A DNA stretch of 37,876 bases from an uncultured Nitrospina sp. (GCA_937891765.1 CALAGQ010000070.1:1-37876); one strand, 5' to 3'. Numbered from the stretch's first letter, positions 25,033 through 33,460 are shown. Notes: generated by a model from the sequence alone, not told the origin. Numbers and translations: made by a program.

Positions 25033-26241
25033 ATGATAATCTTTCGATTCTTCATCCTGATTTTTCTCCTGTTGCTTTTAGCCTGTGGTCCCAGAGAGGA
25101 CTCGCTGGAGGGAAAACTTATAACTTATTCAAAACAGATTGAAAAGAATCCGGATGACCCGGAGGGCTATTACGAGTTAGGAAAAGTTTATATAGAAAAA
25201 GGCGAATACCAGTCTGCCTTTAAGCAGCTGAGCGAAGCCACGCGCCTGAAAGAAGATTATAGTGAAGCCTACCGCGAAAAAGGAGTCGCCCTGTTTTATT
25301 TAAAACGTTTTCTGGACGCCGAAAAGGCTCTGGTAAAATCGTTCAGGATGAATCCCGTGCAACCCGACATCGCCACCGACCTGGGTTCCATTTACCTCCA
25401 AAACGGTAATATCAAAAATGCTTTGCGCTACCTTAAAATCGCGCAAACCAGAAACAACAACATACATATCGTCCTCAACAACCTTGGAGCAGCCTATGCG
25501 AAAACAGGAAAAGACAGGGAGGCTCTAAAATCCTGGGAACAGGCGCTGAAAAGCAACCCTGGCATCCCCGAAATCCACGTCAATATGGGAGTCATCTATG
25601 AAAAGACGGGGAAAAAGAAAAAAGCCCGGGCCGCCTACCGGAAAGCTCTGGAACTGGACGAATCCAATGCCATGGCGCACTACAATCTCGGGGTGATTTA
25701 CGCAAAAGAAAAAGACTTTCCCAGGGCCGTTGAAGAATGGGAAACCGCTTTGAAGCTGGACAGAAAAGATGAAAACATCCTCAACAGTCTGGCCTGGGCC
25801 TATGAAAAACTGGGAAAGAAAAAAGAAGCCATCGTCAAACTTGACCAGTCGGTCAAGCTAAGCCCCTATGACTCTAAAACACATTTTTCATCAGGGCGCA
25901 TCAAACACGACATGGGAAATCTTGACGATGCAATTGAATCGTTAAAAAAAGCCGTTCGCCTCGATCCGAATTTTGGAGACGCCTATTACAGACTGGGGTT
26001 GGTCCACGACTCTCAGAACCAGAGCTATGATGCTATTTCCAGTCTCCTGATCGCGGAAATTATTTACCATAAATCCCAAAAAATGGAATTATTCGAAAAA
26101 ACCCAGGCCAAGTTGAAATCCTTATTCGCCAAATACCGAACCCAACGGGACGACTTCAAGGACTTGCAGGTTCCTGACACACTCAAAGGTTATGACCTGC
26201 ACAAACCCCCAAGCCAAATTCTGACATCGAAGGAAAAATAA
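25033..26241 (+). CDS. TPR-repeat lipoprotein
   Basis: The protein has 402 residues. A type II signal peptide (IFRFFILIFLLLLLAC, cysteine at 18) predicts a lipoprotein in the cell envelope. From about residue 28 to 345 there are roughly nine tetratricopeptide repeats, for example PDDPEGYYELGKVYIEKGEY and NAMAHYNLGVIYAKEKDFP. These form a superhelix for protein-protein contacts. No enzymatic domain is present. Such proteins often act as assembly scaffolds for outer-membrane or pilus machinery, but no partner is shown here. It is 90 bp downstream of nuoN in the same direction and converges with dtd with a 3-nt gap. Confidence 0.9.
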   Translation: MIIFRFFILIFLLLLLACGPREDSLEGKLITYSKQIEKNPDDPEGYYELGKVYIEKGEYQSAFKQLSEATRLKEDYSEAYREKGVALFYLKRFLDAEKALVKSFRMNPVQPDIATDLGSIYLQNGNIKNALRYLKIAQTRNNNIHIVLNNLGAAYAKTGKDREALKSWEQALKSNPGIPEIHVNMGVIYEKTGKKKKARAAYRKALELDESNAMAHYNLGVIYAKEKDFPRAVEEWETALKLDRKDENILNSLAWAYEKLGKKKEAIVKLDQSVKLSPYDSKTHFSSGRIKHDMGNLDDAIESLKKAVRLDPNFGDAYYRLGLVHDSQNQSYDAISSLLIAEIIYHKSQKMELFEKTQAKLKSLFAKYRTQRDDFKDLQVPDTLKGYDLHKPPSQILTSKEK

Positions 26242-26244
26242 ACT

Positions 26245-26682
26245 TTATCGCTCCAGAATAAAAGTGACCGGCCCATCATTCACCAACTCCACCTGCATAT
26301 CCACCCCGAATTGTCCCTCTTTAACGATCAACCCGGACTCCGAAACTCTCTCGACAAATTGACGGTAAAGAGATTCCGCCTCCCTAGGCTCGGCGGCATT
26401 GTCGAAACCCGGTCGTCTGCCTCTGGTACAATCGCCAGCCAGCGTAAACTGAGAAACCACCAACACCTCGCCGAATATATCGAGACATGAAAGATTCATC
26501 TTCCCCAGGGCATCCTGGAAAATTCTCAACTTCAAAGCCTTATCGGCAAGGTAATGCACCTTATCGGGACTATCCTGCTTTTCCGAGCCAAATAAAATAA
26601 GCAGTCCTTTGGAAATATCGGCGATGGTTCTGCCATCAACACAAACTGAAGCACGCGCCACTCTTTGCAGAACCAATTTCAT
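26245..26682 (-). CDS. dtd: D-aminoacyl-tRNA deacylase
   Basis: DTD hydrolyses D-amino acids (and glycine) from mischarged tRNA. The 145-residue protein from the ATG at 26,682 has the family length and both signature motifs: SQFTLAGD (the SQFTL catalytic motif) and VNDGPVTF (the NxP-type cross-subunit motif). The N-terminus MKLVLQRVARASVCVDG is typical. It is the last gene of a five-gene minus-strand operon, 6 nt after the small Cys-rich gene. The preceding GTG codon (26,685) would add one residue. Confidence 0.97.
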   Translation of the reverse strand: MKLVLQRVARASVCVDGRTIADISKGLLILFGSEKQDSPDKVHYLADKALKLRIFQDALGKMNLSCLDIFGEVLVVSQFTLAGDCTRGRRPGFDNAAEPREAESLYRQFVERVSESGLIVKEGQFGVDMQVELVNDGPVTFILER

Positions 26683-26688
26683 CACAGA

Positions 26689-26877
26689 TCAACGAGCACG
26701 GAAGAATCTGGAATCCGAGCCGTCATCCCCTATCAGAACCTTCACCTCGGCAAAACATTTCGGACAACGTCCCTCATAAGCATTACCTTCTTTATTCACA
26801 TAAATGCGCTGGTACACATTGCAGCACTCAAACATAATGCCGAGAAATTTTTTCTGGGTTTCTTTCATTTTCTCCAC
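26689..26877 (-). CDS. Small Cys-rich (zinc-ribbon-like) protein
   Basis: This 62-residue protein has cysteines at C18, C19, C38 and C41 in FECCNVYQRIYV and RCPKCFAEVKV, a CxxC-type arrangement compatible with a zinc knuckle. The first frame codon is GTG (26,877); an ATG three codons on (26,868) is equally possible. The GTG overlaps the TerB stop region, so translation is probably coupled. It lies between the TerB gene and dtd. Function is unknown; a nucleic-acid or protein adaptor role is only a guess. Confidence 0.75.
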   Translation of the reverse strand: MEKMKETQKKFLGIMFECCNVYQRIYVNKEGNAYEGRCPKCFAEVKVLIGDDGSDSRFFRAR

Positions 26878-26878
26878 A

Positions 26879-27778
26879 TCACCTTATCTTATCCAGAGCG
26901 CGGACCTTGTATTTGATGAATGTTTTATGAGGAATGCAAAGAGCTTTGGTAATCCGCCTGACTTCCTCCGCTTCGTCATGGGCCATATTCCCATCGGCGA
27001 TGGAAACCTCAAAGAGACATTCCATCAAATGAATACGGTCGTTGTAGGAGGCAACGCGATTCAGTTCCGTAGCCACTTCATGGAAGTCAAAACCCTGGCG
27101 CGCCTGCTCTTCCACCACCTCGAACAACAAGGTCAACTCTTTTCCCTTCAAAGAAAACTGATCAATCAGGCAGCGCTTCAAAGCCTTTTTCTCTGCCGGG
27201 TCAAACTGGTCATCCACGTGAGCAACCGCCGCCATCAGCGTGCCCACAAGGCAAATAAAATAGAGTCGCTCCTCGGACAAGCTGGTGAAAATTTTAGAAT
27301 GTGCGCTTTTCAGTTCAATTTTTTTCAGCACACGGCGTTTAAAATATTTTTCCATATCGGGATTGCTGTCCCGTGCATGCTTGAAAACAGTCCTCTGTAA
27401 AAAATTTTTGATTCGCCCAAAAGACCTTTTTGTATGAGAGGATTTTTCCAGCCACTCAGAAAACTGGTTGACCAGCTCCCTTTCCTCCGTCTTCATTCTT
27501 TTATGCACCCCGACCATAGCCTCCAAAGCCTCCATGACTTCTGTCTTCTCCTTCGGGGAGGACAACTCGGCGATCATCTGGCGATACAACTCATCCTTTT
27601 CTTTTTTTGAAACTGGGGACAAGAGATAGGGCTTTAACTCATCCAACTCATGTTTTTCCAGATCGAATTTTCTGTAAAATGTTTTGAGAATATTAAGTTC
27701 AGATTGCGAGACTTCTCCGTCCGCCCAGGCAACAGTGGTGAGCACTTTAAGAAAAGTCATTTTTTTAAATTTAGACAT
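26879..27778 (-). CDS. Tandem TerB-like domain protein
   Basis: The protein has 299 residues with two TerB-like helical modules. The first carries TTVAWADGEVSQSELN and the second AAVAHVDDQFDPAEKK plus a third acidic loop, SIADGNMAHDEAEEV. The DGxxxxxE-type loops resemble the metal- or calcium-binding acidic clusters of TerB/DjlA-N domains. No TM segment is present, so it should be cytosolic. It is translated just before the small Cys-rich protein, and its ATG lies 9 nt after the stop of the FG-GAP lipoprotein gene. A stress or envelope sensing role is inferred from the family only. Confidence 0.8.
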   Translation of the reverse strand: MSKFKKMTFLKVLTTVAWADGEVSQSELNILKTFYRKFDLEKHELDELKPYLLSPVSKKEKDELYRQMIAELSSPKEKTEVMEALEAMVGVHKRMKTEERELVNQFSEWLEKSSHTKRSFGRIKNFLQRTVFKHARDSNPDMEKYFKRRVLKKIELKSAHSKIFTSLSEERLYFICLVGTLMAAVAHVDDQFDPAEKKALKRCLIDQFSLKGKELTLLFEVVEEQARQGFDFHEVATELNRVASYNDRIHLMECLFEVSIADGNMAHDEAEEVRRITKALCIPHKTFIKYKVRALDKIR

Positions 27779-27787
27779 AGCGTTTCC

Positions 27788-29077
27788 TTAATCGAAGCGG
27801 TTCAACCAAATCCGGCTTCTACCCGGAGTTGGTGATAGCGCGAAAAGATCCAGGAACCCATCCTGGTCAACATCGGCAAAAGCCAACTCCCGGAAAAACC
27901 GAAAGCGCGGAAGACGCCTCTCGGTCTCATCGGAGAATCCCCATCGCCCCCCCCTACCCTGTAAATAATAAACTCCTTTTGAGGTCAAGATCAAGACGTC
28001 GGGTTTGGTATTACCATTCGCGTCCAATAGATAAGCCTTGTAAGAAGGAAGTCGGGGAAGCATTTTATGCGATCGCTTTTTAAAATTCCCCCCTCCCGTA
28101 TTTTCAAGGAAATATGTGGTCTCCCCAGGGTAAGCCCGGTAATGTTTGTTAATAGACCGGTTGACCACCAGTAGGTCATTATCTCCATCCTCATCAAAGT
28201 CTGCCCAGTCGGCATGCTCGCTATCGTCGATAATGCGGGGCATGTGAGACGCGGTGCGATCCGTGAACTTCCCCACTCCGTTATTTATCAAAAGCCGATT
28301 TTGACCCTTGCCGTAAACCATAAAAATATCCACCACTCCATCGCCATCATAATCTGCAAAAGAAGCATCTTGAATTCCCGCAGGCAGGCCGGGCATGAGC
28401 AAAGCTGTCAAATCCTCCAACTTTCCCGCACCTTTATTAATAAGCAGACGGGCTTGGTGGTCGTCCAGTTTTTCATTCGCACCCAGAACATTTTTGCCGA
28501 AATAAAAAAGGTCCCTGTCCCCGTCCTGATCCAAATCAACCGCAATCACCTTATCTATTCCAGTCTTAAGGGGGTATGGACCTTCACCATCCTTGGCGTA
28601 AAAATAACCCTTCTTATTATTGAAAAGAATTTGGGTGGACACCTTTCCCGAGACTTGCATGATCAGAGCAAGGTCATCACCGCCATCGCGATTCAAGTCC
28701 GCTGCCGTGAAAGAAAGAATCGGGTCTTTCAGATTCTCTATCCAGTTCCCCATATCTTCCTGAAGAAAGCTGGTTTTCCCTTGATTGATGAAAAGCTGCA
28801 ACTGAAGTTTTCCTGCCTCGTTGAGGATTATCAAATCCTGCAACTCATCCTGATCTGCGCGGAGGAATTTGGCTTGTCTTGGAGAGGAACTTTGCGAGGA
28901 AAGCCATTCCCCGGTCACATCGCGAAAACGCTGACTGGCAGGATTATCCGCAACATGGGGTTTGGGGCCTCCACACCCATTGAGAAGTACCAGCACGAGC
29001 AAGGCTCGCACCAAGGCTTTAATCAAAAAGGGATTTGGGCAATGCGTCTTGTGATAAATCAATTTGCAAGCCTTCAT
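27788..29077 (-). CDS. FG-GAP/VCBS-repeat lipoprotein
   Basis: The protein has up to 429 residues. A lipobox (LVLLNGCGG) makes it a probable lipoprotein. Then follow at least five FG-GAP-type repeats with calcium-loop signatures: DLNRDGGDDLAL, DLDQDGDRDLFYF, DYDGDGVVDIFMV, DFDEDGDNDLLVV and DVDQDGFLDLFAL. These form a beta-propeller used in binding and adhesion. The first reading starts at an ATG (29,077) inside the preceding gene. A TTG at 29,026 (MIKALVRALLVLVLLNGC) gives a shorter, more classical signal peptide and overlaps less. Neither start has a clear Shine-Dalgarno. It is the second gene of the operon. Confidence 0.85.
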   Translation of the reverse strand: MKACKLIYHKTHCPNPFLIKALVRALLVLVLLNGCGGPKPHVADNPASQRFRDVTGEWLSSQSSSPRQAKFLRADQDELQDLIILNEAGKLQLQLFINQGKTSFLQEDMGNWIENLKDPILSFTAADLNRDGGDDLALIMQVSGKVSTQILFNNKKGYFYAKDGEGPYPLKTGIDKVIAVDLDQDGDRDLFYFGKNVLGANEKLDDHQARLLINKGAGKLEDLTALLMPGLPAGIQDASFADYDGDGVVDIFMVYGKGQNRLLINNGVGKFTDRTASHMPRIIDDSEHADWADFDEDGDNDLLVVNRSINKHYRAYPGETTYFLENTGGGNFKKRSHKMLPRLPSYKAYLLDANGNTKPDVLILTSKGVYYLQGRGGRWGFSDETERRLPRFRFFRELAFADVDQDGFLDLFALSPTPGRSRIWLNRFD

Positions 29078-29879
29078 AGGCGGCTATGCTTCGTGGAAAA
29101 AGTTGGCGGGATTCCGCTTCAATTTGCTTGATAAAATTATCATCGTGAGAGGGATCGTGATGAAACAAAACCAGTTTTTTAACATCCGCCGCTTTCGCAA
29201 CTTTGATCCCTTCCCGCATGGTGCTATGGCCCCAACCCTTACGGGAAAACTGGCCATTGAGCCCATAATATTCATCTTCTGTATACTGAGCATCATAAAT
29301 CAGAGTGTCGGCACCCTGACAAAGCTCAATCAGGTTTTTATTCGGCTTGTCCTCAAGATGCTCACAGTCGGTGGAAAACACTAAGGCCTTTCCCTTATGC
29401 TCGATCCGGTAAGCGTAACATCCATTCGGGTGGTATAGAGGAGCCAAAGTTATTTTGTATCCGTTTCCTTCAATCGAATCCCCGGGTTTAACATCCTGAT
29501 AGAAAAGTTTCGCGCCAAACAAATCAATGTTGACCGGAAAACAAGGGGGCTTCATTTGCTGGCTCAAAATGTCTTTAATACTCGTTGGCAGGGTGGTGCC
29601 CCCATAAATCCGGAACTCATTACCGGGAACGAAAAAAGGCGCGAAAAAAGGAAAACCTTGTATATGATCCCAATGAACATGGCTGAACAAGATAGTCGCT
29701 CTCAGAGGCATCTCCTTCATGAGGGATATTCCCAGGTTTCGGACTCCCGTCCCCGTATCAATGATGATCAGCTCATTACCGCAACGGATTTCGACACAGG
29801 TCGTATTGCCTCCAACACCTGCGGTTGCCGGACTTCCTGAAGGAATACTTCCTCTAACGCCCCAAAATTTTATCTTCAC
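29019..29879 (-). CDS. Metallo-beta-lactamase-fold hydrolase
   Basis: The protein has 286 residues. It starts MKIKFWGVRGSIPSGSP and has the metal motif SHVHWDHIQG (H67, H69, D71, H72), followed by further ligands in LAPLYHPNGCYAYRIEH and FSTDCEH and LVLFHHDPSHDD. The arrangement resembles RNase Z/PhnP-like and other MBL phosphodiesterases. Substrate is not determined by sequence. It is the first gene of a five-gene minus-strand operon (MBL, FG-GAP lipoprotein, TerB, Cys-rich, dtd), and its end overlaps the lipoprotein gene by up to 59 bp. Confidence 0.9.
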   Translation of the reverse strand: MKIKFWGVRGSIPSGSPATAGVGGNTTCVEIRCGNELIIIDTGTGVRNLGISLMKEMPLRATILFSHVHWDHIQGFPFFAPFFVPGNEFRIYGGTTLPTSIKDILSQQMKPPCFPVNIDLFGAKLFYQDVKPGDSIEGNGYKITLAPLYHPNGCYAYRIEHKGKALVFSTDCEHLEDKPNKNLIELCQGADTLIYDAQYTEDEYYGLNGQFSRKGWGHSTMREGIKVAKAADVKKLVLFHHDPSHDDNFIKQIEAESRQLFPRSIAAYEGLQIDLSQDALPKSLFD

Positions 29880-30083
29880 TCCGTCACCTTGAGTTTTATT
29901 CTATAAATCAGAGCCTCTCCTAGTCAGAAGAACCCGAGTCATACACAGTTTTTAACTCCACTGGGAAAAACAAAAAAATTTACAAATAAAAGACTGGGCA
30001 TTATAAACAATCCTCTAGCAGGTAACAATCAATTCCCAGGAAAAAAGAAGCCCCCTGTATTTTTTTCACCCACCATTTAAAAA

Positions 30084-30905
30084 TCAGCACGTGGAGCAAA
30101 ATCTTGACGAAACCGGTTCCTCCTCCAAATAGCCCTTCACCAACTCCATTTCCAGGGCACTCAAAGGTTCCGGTTTCCATAATCCTGGAAAGGTTTTCTG
30201 GAATCCGTCCACAAAACAAGGGACCAGCTCTGTCCATTCCGGCTTCATCGGAAGCAGTTCCTTCAAGGTTAACGTGCTCGAAGTCAAGTTTTTGAGTCCT
30301 CGTTTTTTTTCAGACTCCGAGGAATAGCAAAGCAGGCTATGAGCCAACTCAGGATCTTTGTCCAACAAGATGGAGCCATGTTGCAAAAAAGCTCCATTTA
30401 ACCGGCGCTGGGCGCTACCGGCCAGCTTCTTTCCTTTGACTGTGATTTCCCAATGATTGGATGTCGAAAAACAAGCCGGCGAACGCTTACCCGGAGTTCT
30501 TTTTTCTTTTCCAACCATTTCAGGTTTGAGAACACCGGCTCTTTCCAGAGACAAAATCACCGCTTTCGATACGGCCGAAAAAGCCCCGGTCAGGTTTCCG
30601 GCAAACCCGGGATGAGGGATGGGAGCAACGAGGCTGTATGTGAACTCATGTTGATGCAAAAGGGCTCGCCCCCCTGTGAACCTGCGAACGATGGGGATGT
30701 TTCTTCTTTCACACTGAACCCTGTCTACATCCCTCAATTCGTTCTGCGAATAACCAATAGAAAGAGTCGGCCTGTCCCAACCATACAGCCTTAAAGTGGC
30801 TGGGGCCTGCCCTCTGTCGCAGGCGGTGAGAATGGCCCTGTCTATTGCCATATTCAACCTGCCATCGCCGGGGCCGTCTACAATCAATCTCCAAGGGTTT
30901 TTCAC
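30084..30905 (-). CDS. Octanoyltransferase LipM-type (biotin/lipoate A/B ligase family)
   Basis: The protein has 273 residues and belongs to the lipoyl/biotinyl transferase fold. Motifs are IVRRFTGGRALLHQHEFTYS (the lipoate-binding loop), a catalytic-type cysteine in SPACFSTS (C145) and a lysine in VKGKKLAGSAQRR (K159 or K160), then LQHGSILLD. The cysteine and lysine pattern matches LipM octanoyltransferases more than LplA ligases, so transfer of octanoyl groups from ACP to lipoyl domains is the likely reaction. The start is GTG, with GGAG 8 nt upstream. It is transcribed divergently from the FGE-like gene, 68 bp away. Confidence 0.88.
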   Translation of the reverse strand: MKNPWRLIVDGPGDGRLNMAIDRAILTACDRGQAPATLRLYGWDRPTLSIGYSQNELRDVDRVQCERRNIPIVRRFTGGRALLHQHEFTYSLVAPIPHPGFAGNLTGAFSAVSKAVILSLERAGVLKPEMVGKEKRTPGKRSPACFSTSNHWEITVKGKKLAGSAQRRLNGAFLQHGSILLDKDPELAHSLLCYSSESEKKRGLKNLTSSTLTLKELLPMKPEWTELVPCFVDGFQKTFPGLWKPEPLSALEMELVKGYLEEEPVSSRFCSTC

Positions 30906-30938
30906 AACAACAACTCCATGTCCTTCGATAATATTTTT

Positions 30939-30965
30939 TTGACTCGTAAAGAATCATCCTATAAA
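30939..30965 (+). promoter_or_regulatory. Possible promoter of the FGE-like gene
   Basis: TTGACT (30,939-30,944) and TATAAA (30,960-30,965) are separated by 15 bp. They end only 8 nt before the ATG at 30,974, so the message would be nearly leaderless. The spacer is short, hence low confidence. Confidence 0.35.
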
Positions 30966-30973
30966 CATGAAGT

Positions 30974-31996
30974 ATGAGAGTCAATTCCAGATACGTTCCT
31001 AAAGCAATTTATTTTCTCGCTGTCATTATGGCCTTGGGCTTTAGTAATCCATTAGCCTCCAATGCCTTTGAAAAACTGGGGCCACTGCAAAAAGAATGCA
31101 GCACCACCTGCCATCAAGCGGAGCACATTCTGAAGGCAAAGAAAAATAAATTCACCCAGCCCGAATGCAAAGGCTGCCATGTGGGGCAGAAAAGCTCCCC
31201 CTTTTTAACACCAGCGGGTCTCACCGGCAAAAACAGCCTTTTGTTGAAATCTCTCATTCAAGCCGTGCCCAATTCTCAGTCTAAAGACTCTACTCGAGTT
31301 ACGAAACAAGAAAAAACCTCCATGGCCTATATTCCTGCCGGAGAATTCATCATGGGATCGAATGAACGTTGGGATGATGAAGCACCGGAGCATATTTCTG
31401 CAACCGACGCATTCTATATTGACCTGAATGAAGTCACCAATGCAGACTATGAAAATTTTGTGGATGCAACCCAGAGAACACCTCCTTTTCACTGGCCTGA
31501 TGGAAACCTTCCCAAGGACAAGGAAAATCATCCTGTTGTTTATGTCAGTTGGTTCGATGCGAAAGATTACTGCTCCTGGGCCGACAAACGCCTGCCTACT
31601 GAACAAGAATGGGAAAAGGCGGCACGGGGTGAAGAAGGTCTCATTTATCCATGGGGAAATGAGTGGTCGCTGGACAAGTCCAATAATCCCTACAAGCATT
31701 CCACCGGCACAGAACCTGTTGGCTCCTACCCGGCGGGGCGCAGTCCCTATGGACTCTATGACATTTCTGGAAATGTATGGGAATGGGTGGACAGCTACTA
31801 TTTACCACATCCGGGAAATCCCGTCACGCGGGCGGAATATGGTGAAGATAAAAGGGTGTTGAAAGGCGGATCCTGGTTCGACTGCCTTTCTTATGGTTGC
31901 GGGTTGAGCGCTCCGACCTTCAACCGAAGCTTTTTCACCCCAGAGGTGAAAAACAACAGTTTTGGCTTTCGTTGTGCAAAAACGAAAAGTCCATGA
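30974..31996 (+). CDS. Exported formylglycine-generating-enzyme-like protein with haem-type N-terminus
   Basis: The protein has 340 residues. A signal peptide (YFLAVIMALGFSNPLASNA) predicts export. A Cys/His-rich segment follows with ECSTTCH (C42, C46, H47; spacing CX3CH) and CKGCH (C65, C68, H69; canonical CXXCH haem-c motif). From about residue 118 a formylglycine-generating enzyme/sulfatase-modifying fold begins (AYIPAGEFIMGSNE, VVYVSWFDAKDYCSWADKRLPTEQEWEKAAR, YPWGNEW, DISGNVWEWV, VLKGGSW, GFRC). C304 and C309 form a C-x4-C pair like the copper/active-site cysteines of true FGEs, though shifted one residue. Many proteins with this fold are not FGEs. No sulfatase gene is seen here. The fusion is unusual and its substrate is unknown. 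Confidence 0.82.
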   Translation: MRVNSRYVPKAIYFLAVIMALGFSNPLASNAFEKLGPLQKECSTTCHQAEHILKAKKNKFTQPECKGCHVGQKSSPFLTPAGLTGKNSLLLKSLIQAVPNSQSKDSTRVTKQEKTSMAYIPAGEFIMGSNERWDDEAPEHISATDAFYIDLNEVTNADYENFVDATQRTPPFHWPDGNLPKDKENHPVVYVSWFDAKDYCSWADKRLPTEQEWEKAARGEEGLIYPWGNEWSLDKSNNPYKHSTGTEPVGSYPAGRSPYGLYDISGNVWEWVDSYYLPHPGNPVTRAEYGEDKRVLKGGSWFDCLSYGCGLSAPTFNRSFFTPEVKNNSFGFRCAKTKSP

Positions 31997-32021
31997 CTTC
32001 GGTCAAAAACCAACCTCAGAC

Positions 32022-32049
32022 TTGACGCGGGCTCGCTTTTCCTTAAAAT
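32022..32049 (+). promoter_or_regulatory. Sigma70-type promoter for the 53-aa gene
   Basis: TTGACG (32,022-32,027) and TAAAAT (32,044-32,049) are separated by 16 bp, giving a leader of about 30 nt before the ATG at 32,086. Confidence 0.55.
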
Positions 32050-32085
32050 TGTATTAAGGTCTTTTTAAAATTCACAGGCTAGACC

Positions 32086-32247
32086 ATGGAATCGCCCGGC
32101 CCAGATCAGGAAAGAACAGAAAAGCCCAAACTGCAATCCCTTCCCGAAGAGAGAAGTGGTGCCCAGATCAGCCTAACCCGTAAAATAATTATCGGACTTT
32201 TTATAGTGGGCTATTGGGTGTTTTTCTACTGGTTCAGGGGATCTTAG
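32086..32247 (+). CDS. Small single-TM protein (53 aa)
   Basis: The short frame encodes a charged N-terminal half (MESPGPDQERTEKPKL) and one hydrophobic, aromatic-rich helix (KIIIGLFIVGYWVFFYWF) near the C-terminus, so a small inner-membrane protein is likely. The RBS is weak (AGG 8 nt upstream), but a good promoter lies 30 nt further upstream. It overlaps the convergent lipoprotein gene by 14 bp at their 3' ends. I do not recognise a family. The codon use and sharp charged/hydrophobic split support it. Confidence 0.5.
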   Translation: MESPGPDQERTEKPKLQSLPEERSGAQISLTRKIIIGLFIVGYWVFFYWFRGS

Positions 32248-33118
32248 AAGCCTTGAACTGTTTTTTGTTGAGCGACTCATTTCCCGCCAAAAGATCAAAC
32301 TGCTTCTCCGCTCTCCTCAATACCAATAAACTTTTCTCTCCCCGCGGAAATAAAAGCACAGAGTCCGGGTTTCTTTCCGGCGGACTGACAGGTTCAGTTT
32401 TTTGTGGAAGCTCGGGTTTGCTTTCAATAAGAGGCGGTGGCAACTCCCCAAAAGCAGAACGCGTGGAATTGTAGACCAGAAACTTTGTATCCTTGGAATA
32501 CCCGGCTTTGAGGTCCAGCCGCTCTTTGGTATCCCCGGCAGGCGGATCAGGGTAAGAGGTCACCAGATGTGTGGCATAGTCCACGTCAATCGCAGGTTTG
32601 GTTTCTTTTTCAAAAACAGAAATATTGTAGCCTCTTCCAGCAAAGATCAAGGGCTTGTCCTGCACTTTAACCGTTTTTCTTGTCGGAGGCTTTTGCGGAC
32701 TCTTTTCGATGGTGATGGCATAACGCCCCGGTTCCATATTCTCATATCTCTGGATTGACTGGTATTTGGCATCCAACTTATATTCCGGTTGCTTCCCCGA
32801 TTGGGACCGCAGTATCCCACTCCTTTTTTGCTTGGCATAAACTTCTGCAATAAATTTATTATCAACCTCCCCAATCTCATTTGTATCGGCCTCCGAAACT
32901 TGCAATTGTGGGTCCGGGTCCAAAGAAAAATCCAGCTCAAGTTTAGAGTGCAGAGTGATCGTTACTTGGGGCGGGCCCTCAATAATTTGCATCACCACAT
33001 TATCCTCAGGGTTTTTCCCCGCAGCATTTTCCCCCACGGTATCTCCCCCACATCCTGAGACTAAAAGGCCGACAGAAACCAGAACACTGAAAGAAGCTCG
33101 TTTTTTAAATAATCCCAT
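32234..33118 (-). CDS. Hypothetical lipoprotein
   Basis: The protein has 294 residues. It begins MGLFKKRASFSVLVSVGLL with a lipobox LLVSGC, so it should be lipidated. The mature part has an acidic, Pro-rich stretch, then beta-like segments (VTITLHSKLELDFSL, GRYAITIEKSPQKPP, KPLIFAGRGYNISVF) and a Pro/Glu-rich tail (PELPQKTEPVSPPERNPDS). No domain family is recognised. The pattern is that of an envelope protein with an extended linker at the C-terminus. Its promoter region lies in the 33,119-33,460 gap, which also holds repeat copy R5. Confidence 0.8.
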   Translation of the reverse strand: MGLFKKRASFSVLVSVGLLVSGCGGDTVGENAAGKNPEDNVVMQIIEGPPQVTITLHSKLELDFSLDPDPQLQVSEADTNEIGEVDNKFIAEVYAKQKRSGILRSQSGKQPEYKLDAKYQSIQRYENMEPGRYAITIEKSPQKPPTRKTVKVQDKPLIFAGRGYNISVFEKETKPAIDVDYATHLVTSYPDPPAGDTKERLDLKAGYSKDTKFLVYNSTRSAFGELPPPLIESKPELPQKTEPVSPPERNPDSVLLFPRGEKSLLVLRRAEKQFDLLAGNESLNKKQFKASKIP

Positions 33119-33174
33119 AAGTCATCATCGACAGTTAAGGCCCACCACTTGAAAGAATATCAAATTTTAACCCA

Positions 33175-33276
33175 CCACTCGCCGTGGAGGCAAAGAGCAA
33201 TAATTTTCCTGGCAAGCAGGAAGTAGAGGTCGCTTTGTGGGCTCTTGCTCGCTGGCCCTCCGCCCAAGAGCCACTC
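33175..33276. repeat. Palindromic dispersed repeat, copy R5 (full)
   Basis: This 102-bp copy has two inverted arms, tail to tail. The left arm starts CCACTCGCCGTGGAGGCAAA then GAGCAATAATTTT. The right arm, on the minus strand, reads GGGCGGAGGGCCAGCGAGCA then AGAGCCCAC. It also includes a perfect 8-bp hairpin GGCTCTTG/CAAGAGCC (33,240-33,247 and 33,265-33,272). A similar stretch just beyond (CACTCTCCATGGGGGCAAC) may be a decayed extra arm. Nothing else was seen in the 33,119-33,460 gap. Confidence 0.65.
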
Positions 33277-33460
33277 TCCATGGGGGCAACTTGCTCACGT
33301 AGGGAGACATCTTCTGGTTTTTGTTCGAACTTTCCCACCAAACCTCTACACGAAAAAAAATCAGCAGTACTATAAAAATCAATACTTTACATGGAGCTAA
33401 AAAATTGCTATGCTTTTAAGATTCAGTCACAACAGACCCAGTAACAATAAGGATGATGCC

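Noticed and set aside
28214..29131. 305-codon plus-strand frame
   Set aside because: Antisense to the FG-GAP lipoprotein and MBL genes, which carry repeated calcium-loop and HxHxDH motifs; the plus frame has none.
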